Shown: positions 52,583 to 62,661 of the stretch, one piece after another
Layout: each line of letters starts with the position of its first letter
Position numbering within the stretch: the stretch's first letter is position 1
Source: Incurvaria masculella
Lineage: Eukaryota > Arthropoda > Insecta > Lepidoptera > Incurvariidae
Assembly: GCA_946894095.1 (NCBI GenBank)
Contig: OX335649.1
Span: forward strand, 19,920,001-19,984,000
Direction of reading: 5' to 3'
DNA: 64,000 nt
Notes under the pieces: generated by a model
What the model was told of the DNA's origin: nothing
The model's input: the letters and a program-made list of their open reading frames with translations, nothing else
Database searches by the model: none
Translations under genes and position numbers: made by a program

Positions 52583-52967
52583 TTTTTTTTTTTATGTGAC
52601 TGGACATGGATGGCTAATACCACAAGTTCTGTCATGGTATTAGCCCAACACACCACATGGGAACTAGGTGCCATGCCAGGACCTTCCTTATATTGCACGG
52701 CTACATTGAACTGGATGGAAAGCACGGACAATTTTCATTGCCGCTTCGACCATCGTTCATCCAATGCGATGGTACCAACCCGGGCGGGATAAACCCTACC
52801 ACCTAGTAAGTGAAGAAGGGGACCTACAGCTTAACGTGGAATCCGAACTACGGCCAGCCTCTCTCAACGGTCGAATGGTCACCCATCCAAGACCAGACCG
52901 GACCCAGCGTTGCTTAACTTCGGAGAGCGATCGCCGAAGTGTCGCGCCACTGGGCCACTGAGGCTGA
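52583..52967 (-). mobile_element. 5S rRNA-head SINE, copy 3
   Basis: Nearly identical to the copy at 22461-22851, including ATACCACAAGTTCTGTCATGG. The T-run is at 52583-52593 and the 5S head ends near 52967. No obvious flanking duplication. Confidence 0.85.
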
Positions 52968-53799
52968 GGCTTGATTCGTAAGTCTCTTAAAATGAATTGT
53001 TCAACTATTTAATGTTGCGTATATTTATAACTATAATCTTTTCGATTACGTAACGGACTGATTGCTCTGTAGAAAAACTACCATGGTGAATTGTTGTTGG
53101 CTCTTTGACTGCAATAAGAAATAGCCAAGCAGTTTTTGTTGTGGCTATCAGGTGGTAACCCTAAGATTCTACCTAAAAGACTACCTACAAGTTGTTTCGT
53201 AGGTATCTATAAAAAACTTGTATGTAATTATTTTGCGGCATCGAGCTCCGCTTCCCCCGAACCCCCCAGCAAGTTGATTTAGTCGCGAATTTAATCGACC
53301 CATCGGCTACTAATGAGACGTCAACCGACGCTAACTTTCCGGCAGCGACGTCGACAAATCTCTTTAATTAATCAAAAACACAAGAGTGATTAATACTGAA
53401 TAGTTTACCCTCACCGCCTGAAGACACCGACGTGATCTGATATTGCGACCCCCCCTGTCGGCAGCTTAATCGCCTCGACGTCTATCATTCGATGTGCCAT
53501 TTATAATTCAGGAAACTATGCTGCTATCCCATCGCTTTATAACTCGCATCGGACGTCCGGCAACTAATATTGGGAAGTTTCATTTGCATTATCGTTAGGG
53601 AAATTATTTGAGAGAGCTATTAAATGCTGAAATCATTTACGACTTTGGTTTTTATTAGCCATTATTACAATTGTAGTTATGACGTAGTTAAAATAATTTT
53701 GTATGTGTTTCAAAAGTTTAATTTTAAACATACGCATAAATGGACGGAGAGGTTGAACTTTAGTATTATTTGATAAAGGAAAACACTATAAGATAGTCA
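52968..53799. promoter_or_regulatory. Non-repetitive block with POU/homeodomain-like words (53225-53640)
   Basis: 53225-53640 alternates GC-rich and AT-rich words, including an octamer ATTTGCAT (53582-53589), TTTAATTAATC (53364) and GAGTGATTAATAC. It is not repeated in the window and has no long ORF. A regulatory or conserved element is plausible but unproven. Confidence 0.25.
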
Positions 53800-54161
53800 T
53801 TAAGGATGTTCCTACCCATGCAATGTTTTTTTTTACACAGAACGCAAAAAGTATTGCTCTTTAAGGCACGAATTCGTTAAAAATATTAAATATAGCCATA
53901 GTAGTTGCAGCGAAAACATATTCACAATTTCAGGTTTAATGGTTTCGTTGTAATTGCCGATTAGAAGTTTTACACCGTTAGATGGCGCTGTTAAATAAAA
54001 ATCGTATTAAAATAAATTGTAACAAAACCAATAATCCTGAAATTGTTTTCGCTGCAAGTAATATGACTGTATTAAACTTTTATTATGAATTCGTGGCTTA
54101 AAGTGCAATACTTTTTGCGTTATGTGTGCAAACAACTTTATATGGGTCGGAACAGCCTTAA
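53800..54161. mobile_element. 362-bp near-palindrome with arms of about 155 bp
   Basis: The left arm runs from TTAAGGATGTTCCTACCCAT through AACGCAAAAAGTATTGC and GCAGCGAAAACATATTCAC. The right arm carries the same words inverted and ends ATGGGTCGGAACAGCCTTAA. The centre (about 53956-54004) holds AGATGGCGCTGTT. Non-coding. Single-arm copies at 27202-27405 and 29497-29580. Confidence 0.85.
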
Positions 54162-54279
54162 ATGTGAATGACGGAGAGCAGGAATATTGTGCACTTCTGA
54201 AATAATTTCTTTATGACTTTAATATGAACTGCTCAGTGAACATAATCAGTCTGTTCTACAGGTAATACCATGGACGTTG

Positions 54280-54600
54280 CTCTGTGGAACTTACATCCCT
54301 CATTCCTCCCTATCCTACCTACATCCGGAGAACCCGCCGCAGAGAATCAGAGCACCAATTGTGGTTGACATTAGACTTTGGAGAACGATCCGATTCTGAA
54401 ACTCATTCCTCTGCCGCGCCGCCAGTATATGGTACTGTCTGCCGGAGGGTGCCTTTCCTCATACCTATAACCTGGGAGTCTTCAAGCGTAATTTGAACAA
54501 GCTCGGTAGCTCAGCGATAGTCCGCCAATTCGCTGGCATGGTGCCTCGCTGAGCGCGGTTTCGTAAGGCGAGGTGTTTTTGGCTTTTCAAAAGCCACCCA
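54280..54600 (+). pseudogene. LINE ORF2 C-terminal scrap (CR1/Jockey group), copy 2
   Basis: A frame from about 54410 to the stop near 54550 reads LCRAASIWYCLPEGAFPHTY, NLGVFKRNLNKLGSS and FAGMVPR, the C-terminal tail of a LINE ORF2, followed by its 3' UTR (AGCGCGGTTTCGTAAGGCGA). The region before 54400 encodes Arg-rich RRTRRRES in another frame. Confidence 0.75.
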
Positions 54601-55169
54601 TACTGGTTTTTTATAATAAAAATTATTTCTTTTGGATTTTTAGAAAGCTTAAAAGAAAGTAAAACTCCTCGCGTACAACTCCTCTCTGCCTTTGGAGCAT
54701 ACCTGTTTATAAACTATACTATATCTTTATTGGGGTTACCCTGTACACACGCACATAAATTCCCTCTACATAAATCCAAGCATTTCAAGTACAAGATGTT
54801 CCCTTATCTGTCAGCGAGGGCAGGCCCTTACGGACTGCGGTTCGTGTGGTCGGGCGGCGCGAGGGCGCGGGAGGGCGCGGCGAGGGCGCGGGGAGGGCGC
54901 GGGGAGGGCGGAGCGGCCTTTCAATAACGACTGCGGCCGGTTATCTTGTTTTGTGGGGTCCCTTTACCGAACTCTAGCTCTGTTCGTTTTCTTTGTGTGT
55001 CCGGCGATGTTAATTTAATAATTACATTATTTCGTCTGCAAGTAACATGACATCAACTGAAGTTTTGCTGTAATTAAACATGTTTTATGAACATTTTGTT
55101 TCATTGGATAAAATTTCTGGCGGCATTTAAATTTTTCGAGTATTTTCTGCTACACGCTTGGTGATTTTT
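54601..55169. other. Unassigned; G-rich minisatellite 54855-54912
   Basis: GAGGGCGCGG units (about five) sit in a GC island at 54820-54930; otherwise AT-rich. The 65-codon frame there is microsatellite translation. Confidence 0.5.
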
Positions 55170-55429
55170 AGGGTTCCGTACCCAAAGGGTGAAAACGAAA
55201 CCCTATTACTAAGCCTCCGCTGTCCGTCCGTCCGTCCGTCTGTCACAGGGCTGTATCTCATGAACCGTAATAGGTAGGCAGCTGAAATTTGTTATAGTGT
55301 GTATTTATTTTGCCGCTATAACAACAAATAGGCAAAATAAACATAATAATAAAAAAAAAAAATACAAAAAAGTACGATGGTACGGAACCCTTCGTGTGCG
55401 AATCCGACTCGCACTTGGCAGGTTTTTTA
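55170..55429 (+). mobile_element. GTTCCGTACC-family repeat
   Basis: Full-length order: AGGGTTCCGTACCCAAAGGG, four CCGT units, CTGTCACAGGGCTGTATCTC, GCCGCTATAACAACAAATAG, GATGGTACGGAACCCTTCG, hairpin GTGCGAATCCGACTCGCAC, TTGGCAGGTTTTTT. Confidence 0.9.
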
Positions 55430-55786
55430 ATTCTAATTTTCGATCAGAATTGCCAAATCTACGAGGCCCCTTTTTAACCATGATATAGAGCTCTTTTGTT
55501 TTTTAATTTTTTTTAACGTTTACTTTTTGTTGCATTCGTAAATAATCGTCGTTTGCCCTTCACATTAACCCTATCTCTACATCTCAGCGAATTCAGCGTT
55601 ATGGTAGCCTCGAATTAGGAAGGACAATTAAGCATGGGTACATAGAAATCGCATGGAATTCTCAAGTTACAAGCGGACAGGTTCGATTTTATACGAGTCA
55701 GTGTTAAGAGGATAATGAGGTAATCGAGTTCCATACTATACATAAACATTAATTTAAAAATCTGAAATTTCGCACATTAAATAAAT
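55430..55786. other. Unassigned
   Basis: No recognised content. Confidence 0.4.
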
Positions 55787-55936
55787 CAACTGAGAACTAC
55801 GTCCTTGAGTTTTTTATTTATTTTCTAACTTAACTTGTATTCATGATATACGCATTTTTGTATTTGTATACAATTTTATGAATGCGTATATCAATGTATA
55901 CAAAAAAACACGCACAAACGTAGCTCTCAGTTGATT
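55787..55936. mobile_element. 150-bp foldback element
   Basis: ATCAACTGAGAACTACGTCC and inverted AATCAACTGAGAGCTACGTT form the ends. An inner pair TGATATACGCATT/AATGCGTATATCA is also inverted. It abuts repeat I at 55940. Confidence 0.8.
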
Positions 55937-55939
55937 ATT

Positions 55940-56283
55940 TTAAGGCGCTAGGACTAGCCAACTACTCGCGCCATACAAATGCACTTTTTAACAAATGTTA
56001 TAATATGTAGTGAAACGCTTCAGCAAATCCAAATAGAACTCCAGACTGATAATGGATTGTTAATATTTTTTTATTCCATCATTTATTTAAATAATAATAA
56101 AAATAAAAAAAGTTGATTTTTCTCATTAGAAATCTGAAAGCCATTCTAGATATAAGCAAAAACAGCATATATGCATAAACAAAAAATTCCATTTGCTTTT
56201 AGATTTCTACATTTAGTCAAAAAAGTTCGATTCCTAGACAAGGAATCATATATTGTAAGGATGACACTTATAATCGTCAGACT
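55940..56283 (+). mobile_element. Interspersed repeat I, copy 2
   Basis: TTAAGGCGCTAGGACTAGCC, CGCGCCATACAAATGCAC, GAAACGCTTCAGCAAATCC and GACACTTATAATCGTCA are the inverse of 24122-23705. It lacks about 70 bp present in copy 1 between GTTCG and GATTCCTAGAC. Confidence 0.85.
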
Positions 56284-56673
56284 TAGTTAGTTTACTTGGG
56301 GTGCCTCGTCTAACTTTGCGATTTGGCTAGTACCAGGCCCTTAATGTGCAAAATATTAGAAAAACATTTCGTAATGTGATCACCTCATCATCCTCTTAAT
56401 AGTTTGTTTATTTGCAACTCGCAGAAGTTTTGCCGAAGAATCGATTGCAATCATCGTCGTGAGTGAGAGGTCGCTAGCTCGGATTACCGACGAATTGTAA
56501 CTTGTCCGCCGGATTAGGACTGATTTAAATAAATGGAACGAAATGAAAAGAACTGTCGCCTGAGTGCACTCGGGCCCGCGAGCCCTTTGACCGTGCTGCT
56601 GACGTCGGCGTCGGCGTCGGCGTCAGCGTCGCGTCGGTAGGTACGCCAAGTTGATCGCATTAGGCGTTTGTAA
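56284..56673. other. Unassigned; 6-bp GGCGTC repeat
   Basis: 56600-56640 holds a short GTCGGC run in a GC-rich patch. No gene recognised. Confidence 0.45.
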
Positions 56674-57212
56674 GGTGGCCCAACCCGGCTGGACTAACTC
56701 ATTCGCGGGCACGGTACAAAACCGTGCTGTTGCGCTCTGGGACCTTCTCTGTTTCAAAGAAAGAGACAGGCTCCGTGACGAGGAAGATGCAAGATGTCTA
56801 CAAAAAAGACAATGTGCATAGTGTGCATTTGGTAAGATTTACGACAATTTAAATTACAAAAGGACTTATTTCTAAAAGTAAACCATGACCGCTGTAGTAA
56901 TAAATCGTTAAACCAAATAAATTTTAAATCTTGATTAAATAAGCTATGTCTGATGACTAATCTTTTTAAGATGTTCTTACTTTGTCATTGCTTAATCCAC
57001 CTCCAAAGTTATTGTATAAAATGCGCGAAAAATTCGAACTTTCGGACCTTATAACTTAGAAACCAAACACAAATTTACAATGCCAACGGTCATCAGACAT
57101 CTAGTTCGATCAAATAAAGCAATTTTGAGCAAAATTCGGGATCTCTGACGATAAATAAGGGGCGTGATCTTCTTTCCCCGTTTGTATGGGGAGTTGAGCG
57201 GGATGGCCCACC
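56674..57212. mobile_element. TTAA-flanked TIR element, copy 3 (539 bp, inverted)
   Basis: Opposite orientation to copies 1 and 2. GGTGGCCCAACCCGGC at the left; GGAGTTGAGCGGGATGGCCCACC then TTAA (57213-57216) at the right; the left flank is GTAA. The internal hairpin GCACGGTACAAAACCGTGC is retained. Confidence 0.75.
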
Positions 57213-57216
57213 TTAA

Positions 57217-58420
57217 AGAGACTCTGTCTCGGGACTCGACGTCAAAGGGAGAGCGGCGCGCACAAAAAATCAGTAACGCATTACGCTGCCGAGCTCCTCA
57301 ACTTAAATTGCGAGCATGTCAAAGTAAAATAACACGAAATAGGAAAGTTATAATAATCGTGCCCCGAGCTCCGGGCAGGTAGCTCCAATTACAGCAGTCG
57401 GGCGGCGCCCACATCGCAACTCTCCCGAGTTCATGTTTATCTTCGGCTCAATTATAAATCTTCGAGATCAGTTCGGTCGATGTTGGGGCCAAATGTCCTT
57501 ATTACGGGGATGTTTCTTGGCGAAAAGCGTTAATTTTAATATAATTACTTGGTGTATAAGGTTGACTGCAAAAAAATTTGGTTGTAGAATTCAACTTACG
57601 TAATGGTAAACGTATTGTTTTGAACGTTGGGAAATTGAGTCTGCCTCCAATAAGCGTGTTTTTTGATGTCGTTGTTTTATTTATTTCTTTATTTTAAAAA
57701 GGAACACCTACAGGTGGCTATGCACAGCAGATCTTAAGGTCACTTACAATATACATTTCTGGCATGTCACTCAATTACAGGCGTTCATAACGTTTTTTAT
57801 TGTGACCGTACAATTTTTACTAAGGATATACAAACTTATAAATAATGTTGGAGACAATAATTTTTTTTCGGAAATGGATAAATTGTGCTTATGGTCAAAT
57901 GCTATATTTTATGAATGTAAAAGCCTGACATTATCTGCCCGACTTTTGAAATGGTATATTGTTTGTGATAGTATTGTGACCCTAAATTATAACATTATTT
58001 CCTCGCGCAACTGTTCGAAATGCTGATGCGCAGATTGTGTATAATCTTCATAGTTTTGATTTTTAAAACTGAGTTAACAAACTTAGGTGCATATATCCGT
58101 TTAAACTTTAAATGGAAACCCTTTCTGGCTCCGCGGAAACTGAAAGCATCAAACAGTCATTTATCACACCCTGAAACGAAACTTGCTGCTAGTTTTGTGA
58201 ATGTTTTATAGAAGAAATTAGCATGCACTACTACTCAGGCCTGAAGTTCTTCACGGCCTCAGGCCTTCTGCAACGAACTTGCAACTGTTTGCATTGTCGG
58301 CCGTTTGTGTCGTAGTGGCGATAACAGATTTTGCAATAACTAGTGGGTTAGATATTTGGAAAGAAGTCAGGGGATTTTATTTTAATTAAGAGAACGTATC
58401 CCCCCATGCACGCTCTATTA
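57217..58420. other. Unassigned; mixed GC-rich block 57355-57510
   Basis: 57355-57510 has GCTCCAATTACAGCAG, CATGTTTATCTTCGGC and CTCAATTATAAATC words, resembling conserved non-coding DNA. The rest is AT-rich with frames of 60-75 codons lacking motifs. Confidence 0.35.
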
Positions 58421-58810
58421 TCCCAGTGGCCCAGTGGCGCGACACTTCGGCGATCGCTCTCCGAAGTTAAGCAACGCTGGGTCCGGTCTGCTCTTGGATG
58501 GGTGACCATTCGACCGTTGAGAGAGGCTGGCCGTGGTTCGGATTCCACGTTAAGCTGTAGGTCCCTTACTTACTATCCTTACTTACTAGGTGGTAGGGTT
58601 AATCCCGCCCGGGTTGGTACCATCGCATTGGATGAACGATGGTCGAAGCGGCAATGAAAATTGTCCGTGTTGTCCATCCAGTTCAATGTAGCCGTGCAAT
58701 ATAAGGAAGGTCCTGGCATGGCACCTAGTTCCCATGTGGTGTGTTGGGCTAATACCATGACAGAACGTGTGGTATTAGCCATCCATGTCCAGTCACATAA
58801 AAAAAAAAAA
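58421..58810 (+). mobile_element. 5S rRNA-head SINE, copy 4
   Basis: Plus strand. CAGTGGCGCGACACTTCGG, CCGAAGTTAAGCAACGCTGG and GGATGGGTGACCATTCGACC head; TTCGGATTCCACGTTAAGCT; the full body; CATGTCCAGTCACATA and poly(A). A partial duplication TTACTTACTA lies at 58567-58588. Confidence 0.85.
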
Positions 58811-59274
58811 GCTGCTAATATCCAAATATATTAAAAGCAAAGCGATAAACGAAATATTCAAATTAAAATTGAACGGAGATTATCTCTTTTCAATTACGTC
58901 TAACCTTAGAGGTATTGATTGATTTAAAACCTTGGTAAAAAAATTATCAAAACTGAATTTAAAATGTATACACAATCTCCTTCTATGTGTTCCCTTACTG
59001 TGAATGTGTGTATCGAATTGACGTCCAATCTAGAGGCAATTCACAGACATATTGCCTGCCATCCTCTAGATTCCACCCTTGTCCGAAATAGTTACACAAA
59101 CGTGGTGTAATTTCAGTACTGACGCATGGTTATTGCACTGGCATGCCTGTAATTCTGTGCCTACCCCGATTGTCTACATTGTAGACGTGATAGCATCTAT
59201 GTAAACTGTTAACGTATCCAATGATATGTGCTTCTAATGCAAAAGCAACTTCTTGACAAAGATCAGTGTATTAT
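58811..59274. other. Unassigned
   Basis: AT-rich; no recognised content. Confidence 0.4.
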
Positions 59275-59835
59275 TAATTTGAGTTTCAGCGACATCTACA
59301 TTTGACGAAATAATCTGAAAAAGTATTGGTCATGACATTCGTCGGAAGCAGGATTTGAACCTGCGACCTGATTACAATGCTTCAAATGTAGATGTCTCTG
59401 AAACTCAAATTAATGAGATAACGGTAATGTCGTATCCCTTAAATACATAAAATTATCAAGTTAAATCCGGGCTGACTCTTAGTGTCCGATACAAAAAACG
59501 TCTTTAGTGACGACAGCAATAAGATTGATAGCTCAATCATTGCAGTAAAAATGCCTAAGCGTAGGATCAATACGCAAAAACATCATCAGCGCCATCTAGC
59601 AGAAGATAAGGGAAGCATTGTGTCGATTCGAACATAATCGAGAAATTCGTTGGCTGACGTAATTGTCGGGATAGCTCATTTGGTTTAGAGCAGTGGACAT
59701 GTAATACAAAGGTCGCAGGTTCAAGTCGTGCTTCCGACGAATGTCACGACCGATACTTTTCAGATTATTTCCAAAATCTAATTACAATGCTTCAAATGTA
59801 GATGTCGCTGAAACTCAAATTAATGAGATAACGTT
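59275..59835. mobile_element. tRNA-Thr-related SINE cluster with inverted partial copy
   Basis: TTTGAGTTTCAGCGACATC (59278) is inverted at 59379-59413 and again at 59791-59826. A minus-oriented piece of the tRNA-like region (CGTCGGAAGCAGGATTTGAA, 59340) corresponds to the plus-oriented full one at 59665-59738 with its 3' flank GAATGTCACGACCGATAC. Confidence 0.75.
59665..59738 (+). pseudogene. tRNA-Thr(UGU)-like pseudogene (SINE head)
   Basis: 74 nt. Acceptor arms GTCGGGA/TTCCGAC pair with one G-U. D arm GCTC...GAGC is intact. The anticodon loop CATGTAA carries TGT but has A instead of the invariant U33. The anticodon stem has two mismatches and the T stem one. The internal promoter boxes survive. 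It is not a functional tRNA gene. Confidence 0.7.
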
Positions 59836-61139
59836 AATGTCGAATCCATTAAATACATAAAATGAACCAATGTATTATTGTTGTTATTTAGTTTGTTATT
59901 TTTCTCCGTTGCATAATGCGAGAAGATAATACAGCGTTTCCTACTTCCTTACCCCCTCCGTTTCTTCGGCGAGAAAACCCAAAGAGATTCAATTATAAAA
60001 GTTTTAATACGAAAGCACAAGTTACCTGCTGTCTCTGTAATGTACACAATTAAGCTCCAACTTATTTCAAAGCGCGGTTATCTGAGGGAGCTTCTGAGAA
60101 ACTTTTGCGTGCGTCATTTTTTAATATCTCGAGGCGCAATCCTCTTACATAGTACAATTAGGGCATTTCTTACTATCTTTGCATAAAGTTATCATTAGCT
60201 ATCGAGATGTAAAACTATCTGTCCGGTTGAATCTGTCCAAGATAAGGCCACATTTTTAATAGTAAATTATTGAAATAGTTTTCGTAGCAGATTGATCCCA
60301 TGAAAAAATACATATAAATCGTTTTATGGTTACACTAATGCCATAAATGTCATATGAAGGAAGTTTGGTATTGAATGGGACATAAAAATATGTACGATGG
60401 GGAAACAATTAACAGTTGCAATACCAAAATGCGAATAAATATGATCTTTTAATTTTTAATAAAATTCTAACTTGTTTCTTCTTATATTTATGTATAGTGG
60501 GCACCGCTACTATCGATCACATTGAGATTATTAATTTTTTTCTAGATCAACAATACTATTTAATTTTATAGTTACCTATTTGTTTAATTTGAAATTTAAT
60601 TTCAAAAGATGTCGCAGGACATCCGATAGGAACGATGTTCCTTTCGCTATATGTTATTCTAGACCTAAAATCCTTTATTCACTTTTTCGGGGCATACAGC
60701 ATAGTTAATAATATCTACGATTAATATAAATACATTTTTCAATACACTAACATAAAAATTTAATAAAAAAAAAGTTGCTTTGGTAGATTTTGAAAATTGG
60801 AGACAGTGGATCTCACAGAAGGCTCATAAATTGGATCTGTACTTTGAAAGTAACGATGGTTATTTGGTTATTACCGTCCGTCCATCTCTGCATTGTTAAA
60901 ATAACATTATCCGTTCCGAAATTTATTAAATAAATTCAGTCATATTTTAAGCCTAATCGAAGCGTCCCAAGTGTGTCGGCCCAAAAAAAAATCTTCCGCC
61001 TTCGGCCTGCGAGCACCTCATTTATAGTCCATTGATTCAATTTCCACGCGCAGGGGTCATATTTCACCTAACTCGGGCGGCGAGTGGAGAGATTTCAATT
61101 CATACATATATTTGAATAAATAAATATGCATGAAACCAA
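59836..61139. other. Unassigned AT-rich DNA
   Basis: No recognised content. Confidence 0.45.
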
Positions 61140-61380
61140 TTTATAGAGGGCTGTCGCGGCGGGGCGGTGTGGGGTGGGGGTGGGGGGTGCGGGGGTGGCA
61201 CAATATCTCCGCTCATTAGGTGGGAGCCCGCTGAGGCGCTCGGCCCGTGACACCTCCGACCCGTGCCGAGGCGATGTTGACACGATCCTTGCGAGAGGCT
61301 CGTGATGTCATAGTGATGGCGGATGTTGCGGGGATCACGACCGGGCCACTGCGGTTCATGAAGCACGAGCGAAAAGATCT
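61140..61380. other. GC-rich block with G-run
   Basis: GGGGTGGGGGTGGGGGGTGC-type run at 61170-61192 (possible G-quadruplex on the plus strand), then CpG-rich non-repetitive sequence. Opposing frames, no domain. Confidence 0.4.
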
Positions 61381-61984
61381 TGACTTGAACAATCGTTGTT
61401 ATTATTATATATTTATTATAATATTATGTAATATAATTATTAATATTATTATAAATTGATTTTAGGAAACTAAGAAAAGCATTCGAAGAAGCCTAAAGAA
61501 GCCTAGAGATAAACAATTCCAAGTGATGATGTAGGTAATTGTTCATTAGCAAATTCAAATTCAAACAAAAATTCAAAAATTCTTCTTCGACAACAAATAG
61601 CGCGGGGCAACGCAGCAAAAGTTCTGGGCAGTTTTCGGCAAAACTTTAAATCAACATTAAAGGAGATATTTTATTAAGTTTTATTTTAAGTCAATAGTTC
61701 TAGTTAATTTTTAATTAATTACTTGGAAAAAACGGTGTTGCTCAGTTGTATTGTCACATGTATTTTAAAATAAATTATCTGAATATAATTTAGAGTTGTA
61801 AATAAAACTAGAATATTTATGTGTGATCGACACTCAAAGAGCCTTTATTGCTAAAGTGCAGATTATCTTGTGCTGATATTGATAGCAAGATGGTAAGAAA
61901 GACCCATTAGTCAATGCGTATGTGCCGATGAAGCTAAATCAGCATGATGAAAAAGACCTTTATTGTAATCTTCTCTCTCTTCCC
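61381..61984. other. Unassigned AT-rich DNA
   Basis: TTATTATAATATT-type low complexity at 61395-61455; nothing else. Confidence 0.45.
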
Positions 61985-62660
61985 TAATAAATGCCTCCTA
62001 CTAACACAGTATTTAAGATTATACCTACATACATTTATTTAACGATATACCTGCGTTACGGACCTTGACTACAAAGATTATTTGACTGTCATGTGAAATA
62101 TTCTTTTGAGAAGAAGAGGGACTGTAGGAGAATTCCAAATTATGGGTATACAGCAGGTGGCGAAATTGGTTAGACGCAATACCCGCGAATGGTATGTTTT
62201 GCTGGTTCGGGTCCAGCCTTGCAGTATATTCGTAAAGTAGTTCTTTTTACAGGGATATTTCTTTAATTAATGTGTCCTTGCTTCACGGTCGATTTTTTTT
62301 TCTTTATTAAGGTTCACCGGTTATTAAGGTGTACACCCCACAAGTGGCGAACACAGCATGCGTAATAATAACAGAATGATAACTTAACCTAACATATTTA
62401 ACAAAACAAAACAGCATTTTATTAAAAATTAAGATGTTAAACAAAAGAAAAGTTCTGAACCAACAAGAATATTATTTAAAAAAATATATATATGGGCATA
62501 CTTACTAACTACACACTTTTGTATATATTAACTTAAAAAAAGGTACTGCTAACTTTTTTAATGATTTGTCTGCAAAAATATCAAAAAAATACGCCAAATG
62601 TTGCATTCATTGCACATTCTAACAACTGGTAATATTTAATTATACATGCATACATGTCCA
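61985..62660 (+). mobile_element. Composite tRNA-like element, copy 4 (arrangement B), split
   Basis: The unit AAATGCCTCCTACTAACACA (61988) through TTGACTACAAAGATT lies inverted relative to copy 3. It is followed by GGGACTGTAGGAGAATTCC, GGTGGCGAAATTGGTTAGAC, GGTTCGGGTCC and TTCACGGTCGATT (62294). The end TTATACATGCATACATGTCC resumes at about 62640. Confidence 0.75.
62288..62636 (-). mobile_element. Interspersed repeat D, copy 2, inserted in the composite element
   Basis: A T-run, CACCCCACAAGTGGCGAACA, AGCATGCGTAATAATAACAG, ACAAAACAGCATTTTATT, GAACCAACAAGAATATTATT and CATACTTACTAACTACAC follow the order of copy 1 at 13301. The T-run suggests target-primed insertion on the minus strand. Confidence 0.65.
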
Positions 62661-62661
62661 T

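Noticed and set aside
58430..58515. 5S rRNA gene
   Set aside because: Only the internal promoter part of 5S is present and it is fused to a SINE body; the same holds for the other three copies.
59665..59738. Functional tRNA-Thr gene
   Set aside because: Loss of U33, mismatches in anticodon and T stems, and SINE context show a pseudogene head.
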